From an uncultured Lachnospiraceae bacterium (lineage in GTDB: Bacteria; Bacillota; Clostridia; Lachnospirales; Lachnospiraceae), in contig CANRJG010000020.1 in the NCBI GenBank assembly GCA_947630875.1, positions 1-38,541 on the forward strand: 38,541 nucleotides of DNA. The letters run 5' to 3'. Below are positions 26,552-35,023 of this stretch, one piece after another. The position numbers and the translations under genes are program-made. The notes under the pieces are model-generated. The model saw only the letters and a program-made list of their open reading frames with translations, was not told where the DNA came from and searched no databases. The stretch's first letter is position 1; the number at the start of each line of letters is the position of its first letter.

Positions 26552-26584
26552 ATGAAACGCAGGACGAGTTTGCGCAAAGAAAGG

Positions 26585-26613
26585 TTGAAAATCCGCAAAT
26601 AGTCTGATATAGT
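26585..26613 (+). promoter_or_regulatory. Promoter for parA-parB
   Basis: TTGAAA (26585-26590), 17 bases, then TATAGT (26608-26613). An in-frame ATG at 26612 lies in the -10 element, which supports the parA start at 26651 instead. Confidence 0.75.
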
Positions 26614-26650
26614 GAAAAAGACCGCAGGAAGGCGAAAGGAGGCACAGCCG

Positions 26651-27430
26651 ATGGGAAGAATCATAGCAATCGCCAATCAAAAAGGCGGCGTGGGAAAAAC
26701 AACGACGACAATCAGCCTGTCGGCCTGTCTTGCAGAAAAAGGGCAACGGGTACTGGTAGTTGATGCAGATCCCCAGGGAAATACCACAAGTGGACTGGGG
26801 TATGAGAAAGACGAACTGCCATACACGCTGTATGAACTGCTTCTGGGAAACTGCAATGTGGTGCAGTGCACCTATCAAAATGCATTTGTGGAAAATCTGG
26901 ATCTCTGGCCTTCCAATATCAATCTGTCCGGGGCGGAAATCGAGCTGATGGATTATGAAAACAAGGAATACCTGTTAAAAGAAGCCATCCGGCAGGTGCG
27001 CGGCAACTATGATTTTGTATTGATTGACTGTCCGCCGTCGCTGACGATGCTGACGGTCAATGCCATGACAGCGGCAGACACGGTGCTGGTACCGATCCAG
27101 TGCGAGTATTACGCGCTGGAAGGCCTGACACAGCTGATGCATACCGTGGATCTGGTCAGAGAGCGGCTGAATGAATCCCTGGAAGTTGAGGGCGTTGTGT
27201 TTACAATGTACGACGCCAGAACCAACCTGTCTTTGCAGGTGGTAGATAATGTAAAAGAAAACTTAGACAAGAACATTTATAAAACCATTATACCAAGAAA
27301 TGTCAGACTTGCGGAAGCGCCCAGCTACGGCGTTCCGATTACGGTTTATGATCCGAAATCCGTCGGCGCGGAAATGTACCGGACGCTGGCGGAGGAAGTT
27401 CTAAGCAGAAAGGATGAATCATGGCAGTAA
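26651..27430 (+). CDS. parA: Chromosome partitioning ATPase ParA/Soj
   Basis: This deviant-Walker ATPase works with ParB and parS in origin segregation; in Bacillus Soj also regulates DnaA. The ATG at 26651 follows AAAGGAGG and gives 259 residues. The deviant Walker A KGGVGKT is at residues 11-17, VDADPQGN follows, and Walker B VLIDCPPSL is at about 120. The last 10 bases overlap parB. Two parS sites and a promoter lie just upstream. Confidence 0.97.
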   Translation: MGRIIAIANQKGGVGKTTTTISLSACLAEKGQRVLVVDADPQGNTTSGLGYEKDELPYTLYELLLGNCNVVQCTYQNAFVENLDLWPSNINLSGAEIELMDYENKEYLLKEAIRQVRGNYDFVLIDCPPSLTMLTVNAMTAADTVLVPIQCEYYALEGLTQLMHTVDLVRERLNESLEVEGVVFTMYDARTNLSLQVVDNVKENLDKNIYKTIIPRNVRLAEAPSYGVPITVYDPKSVGAEMYRTLAEEVLSRKDESWQ

Positions 27431-28380
27431 AAGGCGGCCTGGGAAGAGGCCTGAACAAGGGCGGCGGCATTGATGCCATCATTGCACCGAAAAAAAACGG
27501 CGGAGAAAAAAATAAACACACGGAATCTGCTGCAAAAAAAACGCCGTCGGCGGAAAAGCAGCCGCAAAACACCGCAAAAACAGCGGAAGCGGCAGAGCTT
27601 TTTGCTGATATTTCATTGGTATTGCCCAATCAAAATCAACCGAGAAAAGAATTTGACGAAGCAGCCTTACAGGAACTGGCCGAGTCCATCCGGCAGTATG
27701 GCGTGATCAGTCCGCTGATTGTCAGAAGCAGCGATGGATTTTACGAAATTATTGCCGGTGAACGCCGGTGGCGTGCGGCAAAGATGGCAGGCCTGAAGAA
27801 AATACCGGTAATTGTCCGGGATTACGACGCGCAGATCGCCGCAGAGGTCGCTTTGATTGAAAATATACAGCGGGAAGATTTGAATCCGATTGAAGAAGCA
27901 AAGGCGTATCAGCGTCTGATGGATGAATTTTCCCTGAAACAGGAAGAAATTGCGGAGAAGGTTTCCAAAAGCAGAGTTTTTATTACAAATTCCCTGCGTC
28001 TGCTTCGGCTGGATGCAAAAGTACAGCAGATGTTGGAGGACAAGCTGATTTCCGCCGGACATGCCAGAGCGATTCTGGGTCTGTCGGATCCGGAGGCGCA
28101 GTATGCCGTAGCGCAGCGCGCTTTTCATGAGAACTTAAGTGTGCGGGAAGTGGAAAAGCTGGTTAGAAACTACGGAAAAGTACCGGCGGTCAAAAAAGAA
28201 ATGCCGGCTTCCGTCATGGCAGTTTATGAGGATTTGACGGAGAAACTGATGGAGGCTTTGGGAACAAAGGTTTCCATTCACCGCAAGGACAATGAAAAGG
28301 GGCGGCTGGAAATTTCCTATCATTCCCCACAGGAACTGGAAGACATCGCCGCACGTTTGATAAGGGGATACAACAAATAA
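27421..28380 (+). CDS. parB: Chromosome partitioning protein ParB/Spo0J
   Basis: ParB binds parS, spreads as a CTP-dependent sliding clamp, and recruits condensin. The start overlaps parA by 10 bases. The N-terminus MAVKGGLGRGLNKG is typical of the ParA-interaction tail, followed by a Lys-rich linker to about residue 58. The CTP-binding motifs are GERRWR (113-118) and ENIQREDLNPIEEA (147-160). The helix-turn-helix lies at about 172-195, and the C-terminal dimer domain follows. It has 319 residues. Confidence 0.97.
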   Translation: MAVKGGLGRGLNKGGGIDAIIAPKKNGGEKNKHTESAAKKTPSAEKQPQNTAKTAEAAELFADISLVLPNQNQPRKEFDEAALQELAESIRQYGVISPLIVRSSDGFYEIIAGERRWRAAKMAGLKKIPVIVRDYDAQIAAEVALIENIQREDLNPIEEAKAYQRLMDEFSLKQEEIAEKVSKSRVFITNSLRLLRLDAKVQQMLEDKLISAGHARAILGLSDPEAQYAVAQRAFHENLSVREVEKLVRNYGKVPAVKKEMPASVMAVYEDLTEKLMEALGTKVSIHRKDNEKGRLEISYHSPQELEDIAARLIRGYNK

Positions 28381-28426
28381 TAAAAATGTCTTATAATCAA
28401 TAAGTAATTGCAAGGAGGATGGTATT

Positions 28427-28942
28427 ATGATCAGAATTATCTTCGGCATACTGCTTGGGCTCCTTTTAATTGCTCTTGTTTATCTTTTCTATGTACTTCA
28501 GCAGACAAAAGCAAAGGTAAGCTATCTGGAAAGACGGTATATGAAACTTTTACAGGGAAATTCTGTAGCTAATATGGAAACGATTATTCTGAAACGGTTT
28601 GCAGAAATTGATATTCTGAAAAAAAGCACAAGAACCGTGGCGGATTCCCTGGACGCCATCGGCGACGCCTGTGAAAATGCCATTCAGAAGGTGGGACTGG
28701 TGAAGTATGACGCATTTGAGGACATCGGCGGCAACCGGAGCTTTGCCCTGGCACTGCTGAATCGCAATTACAGCGGCGTTGTGCTGAATGCGATTCACGG
28801 CAAGGACGGCTGCTATACCTATGTGAAAGAAATTACAGAAGGAAAACCTGTGACGATGCTGACAGAGGAGGAAATGCTTGCTCTGGAAAAGGCACTGCGT
28901 GGGGGAAAGACTTTGAAAACAGATCAGCAGGAGGTCAGATAG
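28427..28942 (+). CDS. DUF4446 family membrane-anchored protein
   Basis: This 171-residue protein has one N-terminal transmembrane helix (about 3-25, IIFGILLGLLLIALVYLFYV) followed by a cytoplasmic domain with VGLVKYDAFEDIGGNRSFAL and YSGVVLNAIHGKDGCYTYVK. That pattern is the DUF4446 family, which commonly sits near parB and serS in Clostridia. Its function is not established to my knowledge. A GGAGG ribosome-binding site precedes the ATG, and serS begins three bases after the stop. Confidence 0.85.
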   Translation: MIRIIFGILLGLLLIALVYLFYVLQQTKAKVSYLERRYMKLLQGNSVANMETIILKRFAEIDILKKSTRTVADSLDAIGDACENAIQKVGLVKYDAFEDIGGNRSFALALLNRNYSGVVLNAIHGKDGCYTYVKEITEGKPVTMLTEEEMLALEKALRGGKTLKTDQQEVR

Positions 28943-28945
28943 ATC

Positions 28946-30226
28946 ATGTTGGATATTAAGTTTGTGAGAGAAAACCCGGAAATTGTAAAGCAAAACATTC
29001 GGAATAAATTTCAGGATGTGAAGCTGCCGCTGGTAGACGAGGCCATTGCGCTGGACGGCAGAAACCGTGAGATCAAACAGGAAGTGGAGGCCCTTCGTTC
29101 GGAGCGCAACAAAGCGTCGAAGCAGATCGGCGCACTGATGGGTCAGGGAAAACGGGAAGAAGCCGGGCAGATCAAGCAGGAAATTGCCGCAAAAGGCGCG
29201 CGGATCGACGCCCTTTCCGCAGAGGAAAAGGAAGTGGAGGAAAAGTTGCTGCAGGTGATGATGCGGATTCCCAATATCATTGATGCATCCGTTCCCATCG
29301 GAAAAGATGACAGTGAAAATGTGGAGGTGGAACGGTTCGGTGAACCGGTGGTGCCGGATTTTGAGATTCCGTATCACACGGAAATCATGGAACGCTTCAG
29401 TGGCATCGATCTGGATGCGGCCAGAAAGGTGGCCGGCAACGGATTTTATTATCTGATGGGAGATATTGCCCGGCTGCATTCCGCAGTGACGGCCTATGCC
29501 CGGGATTTTATGATCGGCAGAGGGTATACTTATTGTGTGCCTCCGTTTATGATCCGCGGCAATGTGGTACAGGGTGTGATGAGTTTTGCGGAAATGGACG
29601 CCATGATGTACAAGATTGAGGGAGAAGATCTGTATCTGATCGGAACCAGCGAACATTCCATGATCGGCAAATTTATTGATACGATTCTGGAGGCAGACAA
29701 GCTGCCCCTGAAGCTGACCAGCTACAGCCCCTGCTTCCGGAAGGAAAAAGGCGCCCACGGCATCGAAGAACGGGGCGTGTACCGGATCCATCAGTTTGAA
29801 AAACAGGAAATGATTGTGATCTGCAAACCGGAAGACAGCATGAAATATTATAACGAAATGTGGAAAAATACAGTGGATTTCTTCCGGAGCATGGATATTC
29901 CGGTGCGGACGCTGGAATGCTGCTCGGGAGATCTGGCGGATTTGAAGGTTAAGAGCGTGGACGTAGAAGCATGGAGTCCCAGACAGAAGAAATATTTTGA
30001 GGTGGGAAGCTGCTCCAATCTGGGAGACGCCCAGGCAAGAAGACTGAAAATCCGTGTTGTGGGCAGTGACGGCAGCAAATATTTTGCGCATACGCTGAAC
30101 AATACCGTAGTTGCGCCGCCCCGAATGTTGATCGCATTTTTGGAAAATAATCTGCAGGCAGACGGAAGCATCCGGATTCCTGCGCCGCTGCAGCCCTATA
30201 TGGGCGGCATGGATGCCATCAGATAA
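28946..30226 (+). CDS. serS: Serine--tRNA ligase
   Basis: This class II aminoacyl-tRNA synthetase charges tRNA-Ser. The N-terminal coiled-coil arm (about 30-110) is Glu/Lys/Arg-rich. Motif 2 is SPCFRKEKGAHGIEERGVYR, the serine-site signature is EVGSCSNLGDAQARR, and motif 3 is HTLNNTVVAPPRMLIAFLEN. It is 426 residues long. It follows the DUF4446 gene by three bases, and there is no room for a T-box leader in front of it, so it depends on an upstream promoter. Confidence 0.97.
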   Translation: MLDIKFVRENPEIVKQNIRNKFQDVKLPLVDEAIALDGRNREIKQEVEALRSERNKASKQIGALMGQGKREEAGQIKQEIAAKGARIDALSAEEKEVEEKLLQVMMRIPNIIDASVPIGKDDSENVEVERFGEPVVPDFEIPYHTEIMERFSGIDLDAARKVAGNGFYYLMGDIARLHSAVTAYARDFMIGRGYTYCVPPFMIRGNVVQGVMSFAEMDAMMYKIEGEDLYLIGTSEHSMIGKFIDTILEADKLPLKLTSYSPCFRKEKGAHGIEERGVYRIHQFEKQEMIVICKPEDSMKYYNEMWKNTVDFFRSMDIPVRTLECCSGDLADLKVKSVDVEAWSPRQKKYFEVGSCSNLGDAQARRLKIRVVGSDGSKYFAHTLNNTVVAPPRMLIAFLENNLQADGSIRIPAPLQPYMGGMDAIR

Positions 30227-30244
30227 CAGGAGACAGGCAGGATT

Positions 30245-31117
30245 ATGCATAAATATATGAGAGCCATCGGCTTTTCCGAAAAGCTGAACAAAATCGAGCA
30301 GGAAGCGCTGCTGGCGGTGATTCTCAAGAACCCGGACGAAGTGTCGGTGTGGAACCGGAAGGACGGGCTGTGCTTTTCGGAGGTGGAAAAGGATATTGCC
30401 TATCACATCGGGATTTGTCTGCGGGGCGAGGGAATCCTCGGAAAAGATTTTGAGCCGGAATATTATTTTCCTTATATAAAAAGCACAAATATGAAAGCTT
30501 TTCGGGAAGTATCGGTGGAACGGCACGCGGATAAGGAATCCTATGCGGCGGTTTGTGAAGAAGAAAACATGAACCTGAGTATTATCTTTTATCTGCAGAA
30601 TGCTTTCGGCTATTTGAGCAGTATGGAAAATGCCGGATACGGATCTTTGTTTCCGACGGTCAGTTTTTCCGGGCTTTGCACAGAAGGCAAAATTCTGTGC
30701 CCGGTGCACAGCAATGTGAAAGCGTCCCAGGTGGCGGGCACATCGGCCCGCAGCGAAATGGCGGAGCTGGCCCGAAACGGGGATCAGATGGCAGCGGAAG
30801 CGCTGGCCATGGACAATATTAACGAATATCAGATGTTATCAAAACGCCTGATGAACGAGGACGTCTACAGTATTGTGGAGCGTTCGTTTATTCCCTATGG
30901 CGTAGAGTGCGATAATTATATGGTGATTGGCGATATTTTAAACGTCGCCGGGGTGGAAAATTCCATTACCAAAGAAAAAATCTGGATCCTGAACGTCAGG
31001 AGCCGGGAGCTTGTGATTGATATCTGCATCAATCAGAAGGATCTGATGGGAGAACCTGCAGTAGGAAGACGGTTTAAGGGGGATATATGGCTTCAGGGCA
31101 GTATCACGGCGGACTAG
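30245..31117 (+). CDS. DUF3881 family protein
   Basis: This 290-residue protein beginning MHKYMRAIGFSEKLNK matches DUF3881, a family I know mainly from Lachnospiraceae. No function is assigned. It has no membrane segment and no recognisable catalytic motif. Distinct stretches are YYFPYIKSTNMKAFREVSVE and ERSFIPYGVECDNYMVIGDI. An AGGAGA ribosome-binding site precedes it after serS. It is good evidence for the taxonomic placement. Confidence 0.83.
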   Translation: MHKYMRAIGFSEKLNKIEQEALLAVILKNPDEVSVWNRKDGLCFSEVEKDIAYHIGICLRGEGILGKDFEPEYYFPYIKSTNMKAFREVSVERHADKESYAAVCEEENMNLSIIFYLQNAFGYLSSMENAGYGSLFPTVSFSGLCTEGKILCPVHSNVKASQVAGTSARSEMAELARNGDQMAAEALAMDNINEYQMLSKRLMNEDVYSIVERSFIPYGVECDNYMVIGDILNVAGVENSITKEKIWILNVRSRELVIDICINQKDLMGEPAVGRRFKGDIWLQGSITAD

Positions 31118-31137
31118 CGGCAGGCGGAAAGAAAAAA

Positions 31138-31785
31138 ATGTCGAGAGAATTCGCCTACTGTATGGGCCTGCTGACGATGCCTTTTGCCATTGCCCTTTCC
31201 ACGAAGGCCAATCTGGGACTGTCCATGATTGCGGCGCCTGCCTATATCATCAGTGAAAAGGCGGAGGCATTAAGTTACGGACAGGCAGAGTATATCGTGC
31301 AGACGCTGGTATTGATTCTGATGTGTCTGATTGTGAAAAAGTTCAAGCTTTCGTATTTGTTTTCGTTTATTACTTCGATTCTCTACGGAACGCTGCTGGA
31401 TGTGGACCTTTATCTGCTGCGCGGGCTGGAACCAAAGACTTTGTGGTTTAGAGTAATCCTTTTCTTATTGGGAATGATAATAACCTCTTTGTCGGTTGCA
31501 TTTTTCTTCAGAACCTATATTCCGCCCTGTTCCTATGACTTTTTTGTCCGGGATGTGGCGGCGGAAAAGCATGCGGATATGCGAAAATTTAAAACCGGAT
31601 TTGACGCGGCATTTCTGCTGTTGTCGCTGCTGCTGTCTCTGCTTTTATTTCACGGATTCGTGGGCGTCAGCATCGGTACCCTTGTAATAGTCTGCGTCAA
31701 CGGCAGTCTGATTTCCGCAATTGACCATTTTATGGAAAAACATTTTGAATTTTATGACCGGTTTCCGCTGCGGAAGTATTTTTAA
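31138..31785 (+). CDS. YczE/DUF6198-like integral membrane protein
   Basis: This polytopic membrane protein has about five hydrophobic segments (around residues 5-25, 45-62, 66-85, 95-115 and 155-195). The motif GLSMIAAPAYIIS after an early Ala/Thr-Lys turn is like that of the YczE/DUF6198 family of small membrane proteins. The transported substrate, if any, is unknown. I place the start at the ATG at 31138 (GGAAAG upstream); an ATG at 31087, inside the DUF3881 gene and with AAGGGGGA upstream, would add 17 residues and is a real alternative. Confidence 0.78.
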   Translation: MSREFAYCMGLLTMPFAIALSTKANLGLSMIAAPAYIISEKAEALSYGQAEYIVQTLVLILMCLIVKKFKLSYLFSFITSILYGTLLDVDLYLLRGLEPKTLWFRVILFLLGMIITSLSVAFFFRTYIPPCSYDFFVRDVAAEKHADMRKFKTGFDAAFLLLSLLLSLLLFHGFVGVSIGTLVIVCVNGSLISAIDHFMEKHFEFYDRFPLRKYF

Positions 31786-31830
31786 CCGGTGTAGATATTG
31801 TTTTACGCGTTACAGGAAGGAAAATAGAAT

Positions 31831-32808
31831 TTGAATTATATAGTTCTGGATCTCGAATGGAACCAGTGCCCTTACGGAAAAGAGTATGGAAAAAAAGCGC
31901 TGCCCTTTGAGATCATAGAGATCGGCGCTGTCAAGCTGGATGAAGACAGAAACATGGTGGACGAATTTCACCGTGTGATCAAGCCGAAGGAGTATAAAAA
32001 GATCCATTATAAAACACAGAAAGTAATCCATCTGACACAGGAGCAGCTGAAAAGCGGCGTGGGTTTTCCGCAGGCGATGGAAGAATTTTTTGCATGGTGC
32101 AGTCCCCAGGATACCTTCTGCACCTGGGGCATCAGCGATCTGACGGAACTGCAGCGGAATATGGATTACTTTAAGGTCAAAAACGTATTTCCGAAGCCGC
32201 TGTATTATTATGATATACAGGAACTGATGGCGGTGGATCTGGATGAACGGGATAAACGGCGGACGCTGGAGAGCGCAGTGGAATATTACCGGATCAAAAA
32301 AGAACGGGAATTTCACGGTGCGGCCGGGGACGCTTTTTATACGGCAAAGATTCTGCAGGCGCTACACTGGGAAAAGGTCAGAATCTACTACACCTTTAAC
32401 TGTTATCGAAATCCCCGGAACAAGGAGGAGGAGATAACGGCGATTTATCCGGATGGCTCAAAATTTGTTTCGCGGGAGTTTGCCACAAAGGAACGGGCCA
32501 TGAAGGATCGAAGTCTGCTGACGATGCAGTGTTTTCAGTGCGGCAGAAACTTGAGAAGCAGGATCAAATGGTTTGCATCACAGCAGAAAGTGTACGAAAG
32601 CATTTACAAATGCCCGAAACACGGACTGATGCTGTGCAAGATCCGTTTCAAAAGTCTTTCCAACGGAAATTATTTTGCGGTGCGGTCGATTGAAGCTGCC
32701 GACGATGCGGCGGTACAGGCCGTGCTGGACAGAAAAGAGCAGATCAAGATTCGCAGAAGACGGCGGAACGGACAGTTAAGGAGGCGATCTGTTGGAAAAA
32801 GAGTTTGA
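31831..32808 (+). CDS. DEDDh 3'-5' exonuclease-family protein with C-terminal zinc-binding tail
   Basis: This 325-residue protein starts at TTG 31831, after AGGAAGG. The N-terminal exonuclease fold shows Exo I Asp7/Glu9 in VLDLEWNQ, Exo II in TFCTWGISDLTELQRN, and Exo III His/Asp in FHGAAGDAFYTAKIL. It resembles KapD-like RNase T-fold enzymes that act on DNA or RNA ends. Beyond about residue 240 it has CFQCGRN and CPKHGLMLC, a plausible zinc-binding module, and ends in a very basic tail (RRRRRNGQLRRR). The last 17 bases overlap the next gene. Confidence 0.83.
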   Translation: MNYIVLDLEWNQCPYGKEYGKKALPFEIIEIGAVKLDEDRNMVDEFHRVIKPKEYKKIHYKTQKVIHLTQEQLKSGVGFPQAMEEFFAWCSPQDTFCTWGISDLTELQRNMDYFKVKNVFPKPLYYYDIQELMAVDLDERDKRRTLESAVEYYRIKKEREFHGAAGDAFYTAKILQALHWEKVRIYYTFNCYRNPRNKEEEITAIYPDGSKFVSREFATKERAMKDRSLLTMQCFQCGRNLRSRIKWFASQQKVYESIYKCPKHGLMLCKIRFKSLSNGNYFAVRSIEAADDAAVQAVLDRKEQIKIRRRRRNGQLRRRSVGKRV

Positions 32809-33925
32809 TACAACGCTGCGGGATTCGCAATCTACAACGGTAGAACCCGTAGCGCCGGAGAAGTTTGATCTGGATGCTTATGCTGCCTATGAAGCATCTA
32901 TGGGAGCGCGGCAGGAAGCGTTTCTGCATGGCGACGCGTCCCTTTTGGTATACAGAAGAGTCCGTGCGGACGGCGTGTTTTACGATAAGTGCAGAGATTA
33001 CAGGGAATCCCTGGCGCTGCAGCTGGGGGCGCTGAAGACAAGTATGCAGTATAAGGCGGATATTGCCAATTTTCTGGAACCCTGGTACGGAATCGGGTAT
33101 ATTGCTTCCTGCTTCGGGGCGGAATACAAATGGCTGCCGGGACAGGCGCCGGCGGTAGAACCTATGTTTCACAGCGCGCAGGAAGTATTGGATGCGGATC
33201 GAAAGCCCATTCATGAAACGCCGGCGGGGAAACATATTCTGGAAATGGAGGAGTATTTCCTGGAGAAAACCAAAGGAAAACTGCCGATTTCATTTTGCGA
33301 CGTGCAGTCGCCATTAAATATGCTCTCCTATCTGCTGCCGGTCACAGATCTGTTTATCGAGGTCTATGACGATCCGGAGGCGCTGCAGCAGGCGGCGGAA
33401 CTGGTGACTTCGCTGCTGCTGGAATTTCTGCAGAAGCAGAAAACGCTGCTGGGACCGGCACTGGCGCTGCCGGGACACGGCTTTGCCAGCAGTATCCGTT
33501 TCAAGGGACTGGGCATGAGCGATGACAATTCCATTATGCTCAGTGCAGAGGATTATCTGGATCTGTTTGCGCCATCCGACACGAAGGCGGGAGAAGCTTT
33601 CGGCGGATTTGTTTATCATTCCTGCGGGAACTGGACGCCGAAGATTCCGATGGTGCACAGCATTTCCGGCATTGTGGCGGCAGATGGCGCGTTTTCTCTG
33701 CAGACAGACCCGGATCCCAACGATCCGGCAGCTTTTGCCAAAGCATTTTCCGGTAAGGGTCTTGTGCTGAATGCCCGGGTTGTGGGAGATCGGAAGGAAG
33801 AGGTTGCCGCGGTCTTTCAGACGCTGGCAGCCGGCGGACAAAAGGTGATTGCGGTTACATACTGTAAGGATCCGAAGGAACAGGCAGCCTTGTATGATGT
33901 TTTACACGGAGGAATCAGGGCATGA
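32792..33925 (+). CDS. UroD-superfamily protein 1, putative zinc methyltransferase
   Basis: This 377-residue member of the uroporphyrinogen decarboxylase superfamily starts at TTG 32792, with AAGGAGG upstream. A signature H-S-C in VYHSCGNWTPK is followed 79 residues later by a cysteine in VIAVTYC, giving an H-x-C-x(79)-C pattern. Cobamide-dependent methyltransferases such as MtaA, MtbA and CmuA bind zinc with that kind of motif, whereas true HemE decarboxylases do not. No corrinoid protein is encoded next to it. It overlaps the exonuclease by 17 bases and the following paralogue by four. Confidence 0.8.
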   Translation: MEKEFDTTLRDSQSTTVEPVAPEKFDLDAYAAYEASMGARQEAFLHGDASLLVYRRVRADGVFYDKCRDYRESLALQLGALKTSMQYKADIANFLEPWYGIGYIASCFGAEYKWLPGQAPAVEPMFHSAQEVLDADRKPIHETPAGKHILEMEEYFLEKTKGKLPISFCDVQSPLNMLSYLLPVTDLFIEVYDDPEALQQAAELVTSLLLEFLQKQKTLLGPALALPGHGFASSIRFKGLGMSDDNSIMLSAEDYLDLFAPSDTKAGEAFGGFVYHSCGNWTPKIPMVHSISGIVAADGAFSLQTDPDPNDPAAFAKAFSGKGLVLNARVVGDRKEEVAAVFQTLAAGGQKVIAVTYCKDPKEQAALYDVLHGGIRA

Positions 33926-34944
33926 AATACGACATTACGTTTCACCCCAGCTGGTGGCACAAAAATGCAGACGTGGATTTCACAGAAGAATTTTTTGAAA
34001 ATCCGGTATACCGCATGGAATGTGATGTACGGATGCGCAAAGTGCTGTATGAAAATTTCGGCGCCTACGGGATTGGTGAAAAAAATCCCGAAAAGCGGCC
34101 GATTTTGGGCTCCGATCTGATTGCTTCAGGCTATTTTCACTCCGCGCTGGCAGGCTGCGAAATTATTTACAGCAAGGATAATGCACCCCAGGTCAAATGC
34201 ATGGAGCTGGACGAGGAAGATCTGGAAGATTTTTCCATCGGAGATTATAAACAGCATCCCCTGTACCGCAATATGGTGGAGCAGGTGACGTATCTGAAGG
34301 AAAAATTCGGTTACGTCTGTCCGGCGGTGAACCTGATGGGCATACAGAATATTGCCATGGACCTTATGGGACAGAATCTGTTTCTGGCGTATTATACGGA
34401 GCCGGAACTGGTAAAGAAGCTGCTGGCGGAGATTACGGATATGAGCATCGATCTGGGCCGGTACTGGAAATCCCTGTCGCCCCAGATTTCCGGCGGCGTA
34501 ACGGCGATTGTCAAACAGACGGTACCGGACTGCTATCTGACGTCCAACTGTTCGGTGGAAATGATTTCCAACGATTTGTATGAATCCTTTCTTCTGGACT
34601 GCGACCGGCGGCTGGCGAAAGCCTTCCCCTGTTTCGGTATTCATCATTGCGGACAGACCATGGAACATGTGGCGGAAGGATACGCGAAGGTAAAACCGCT
34701 GGCGTTTGCCGAAGTGGGCGCCGGATCCGATATTGCGGCTGTGCGCCGTGCCCTGCCCGGCGTCTTTTTAAACGCGCGGTTTTCTCCGGTCAGCCTGAAG
34801 GAACTTTCCGAAGCGGAAATCACGGAAAAAACGAAAGAGCTGCTGCGAGCCTGCGATCAGAACATGTCGGTTTCCTGCGTGGGGATTGACGCGGGCGTAG
34901 ATCATGCAAAAATCTGTGCGTTTTTAACAGCTTGTATGCGATAG
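33922..34944 (+). CDS. UroD-superfamily protein 2, putative zinc methyltransferase
   Basis: This 340-residue UroD-superfamily protein overlaps the preceding paralogue by four bases (ATGA). It carries GIHHCGQTMEH and, 75 residues further on, a Cys in NMSVSCVGID, giving H-x-C-x(75)-C. Other family-like stretches are YVCPAVNLMGIQNIAMDLMG and ISGGVTAIVKQTVPDCYLTS. The overlap with its partner suggests that the two make a heteromeric enzyme or act in sequence. The substrate is unknown. Confidence 0.8.
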   Translation: MKYDITFHPSWWHKNADVDFTEEFFENPVYRMECDVRMRKVLYENFGAYGIGEKNPEKRPILGSDLIASGYFHSALAGCEIIYSKDNAPQVKCMELDEEDLEDFSIGDYKQHPLYRNMVEQVTYLKEKFGYVCPAVNLMGIQNIAMDLMGQNLFLAYYTEPELVKKLLAEITDMSIDLGRYWKSLSPQISGGVTAIVKQTVPDCYLTSNCSVEMISNDLYESFLLDCDRRLAKAFPCFGIHHCGQTMEHVAEGYAKVKPLAFAEVGAGSDIAAVRRALPGVFLNARFSPVSLKELSEAEITEKTKELLRACDQNMSVSCVGIDAGVDHAKICAFLTACMR

Positions 34945-34954
34945 AAAAAAACGG

Positions 34955-34983
34955 TTTACAAATACAAAACTATGTTATACAAT
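34955..34983 (+). promoter_or_regulatory. Promoter for the recombinase-like gene and trmB
   Basis: TTTACA (34955-34960), 17 bases, then TACAAT (34978-34983). An in-frame ATG at 34982 falls in the -10 element, so the gene start must be further downstream. Confidence 0.75.
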
Positions 34984-35023
34984 GAAAAAAATATTTGTTG
35001 CAAAAAAAACAGGAGGTATGAAT

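Noticed and set aside
28550-30709. A 719-codon open frame on the minus strand.
   Set aside because: It is antisense to the DUF4446 gene, serS and the start of the DUF3881 gene, and its His/Phe-rich protein has no recognisable domain. It is a by-product of codon bias in the real genes.
34982-35023. An earlier ATG for the recombinase-like protein.
   Set aside because: It lies in the -10 element of a good promoter, and the AGGAGG site points to the ATG at 35024.
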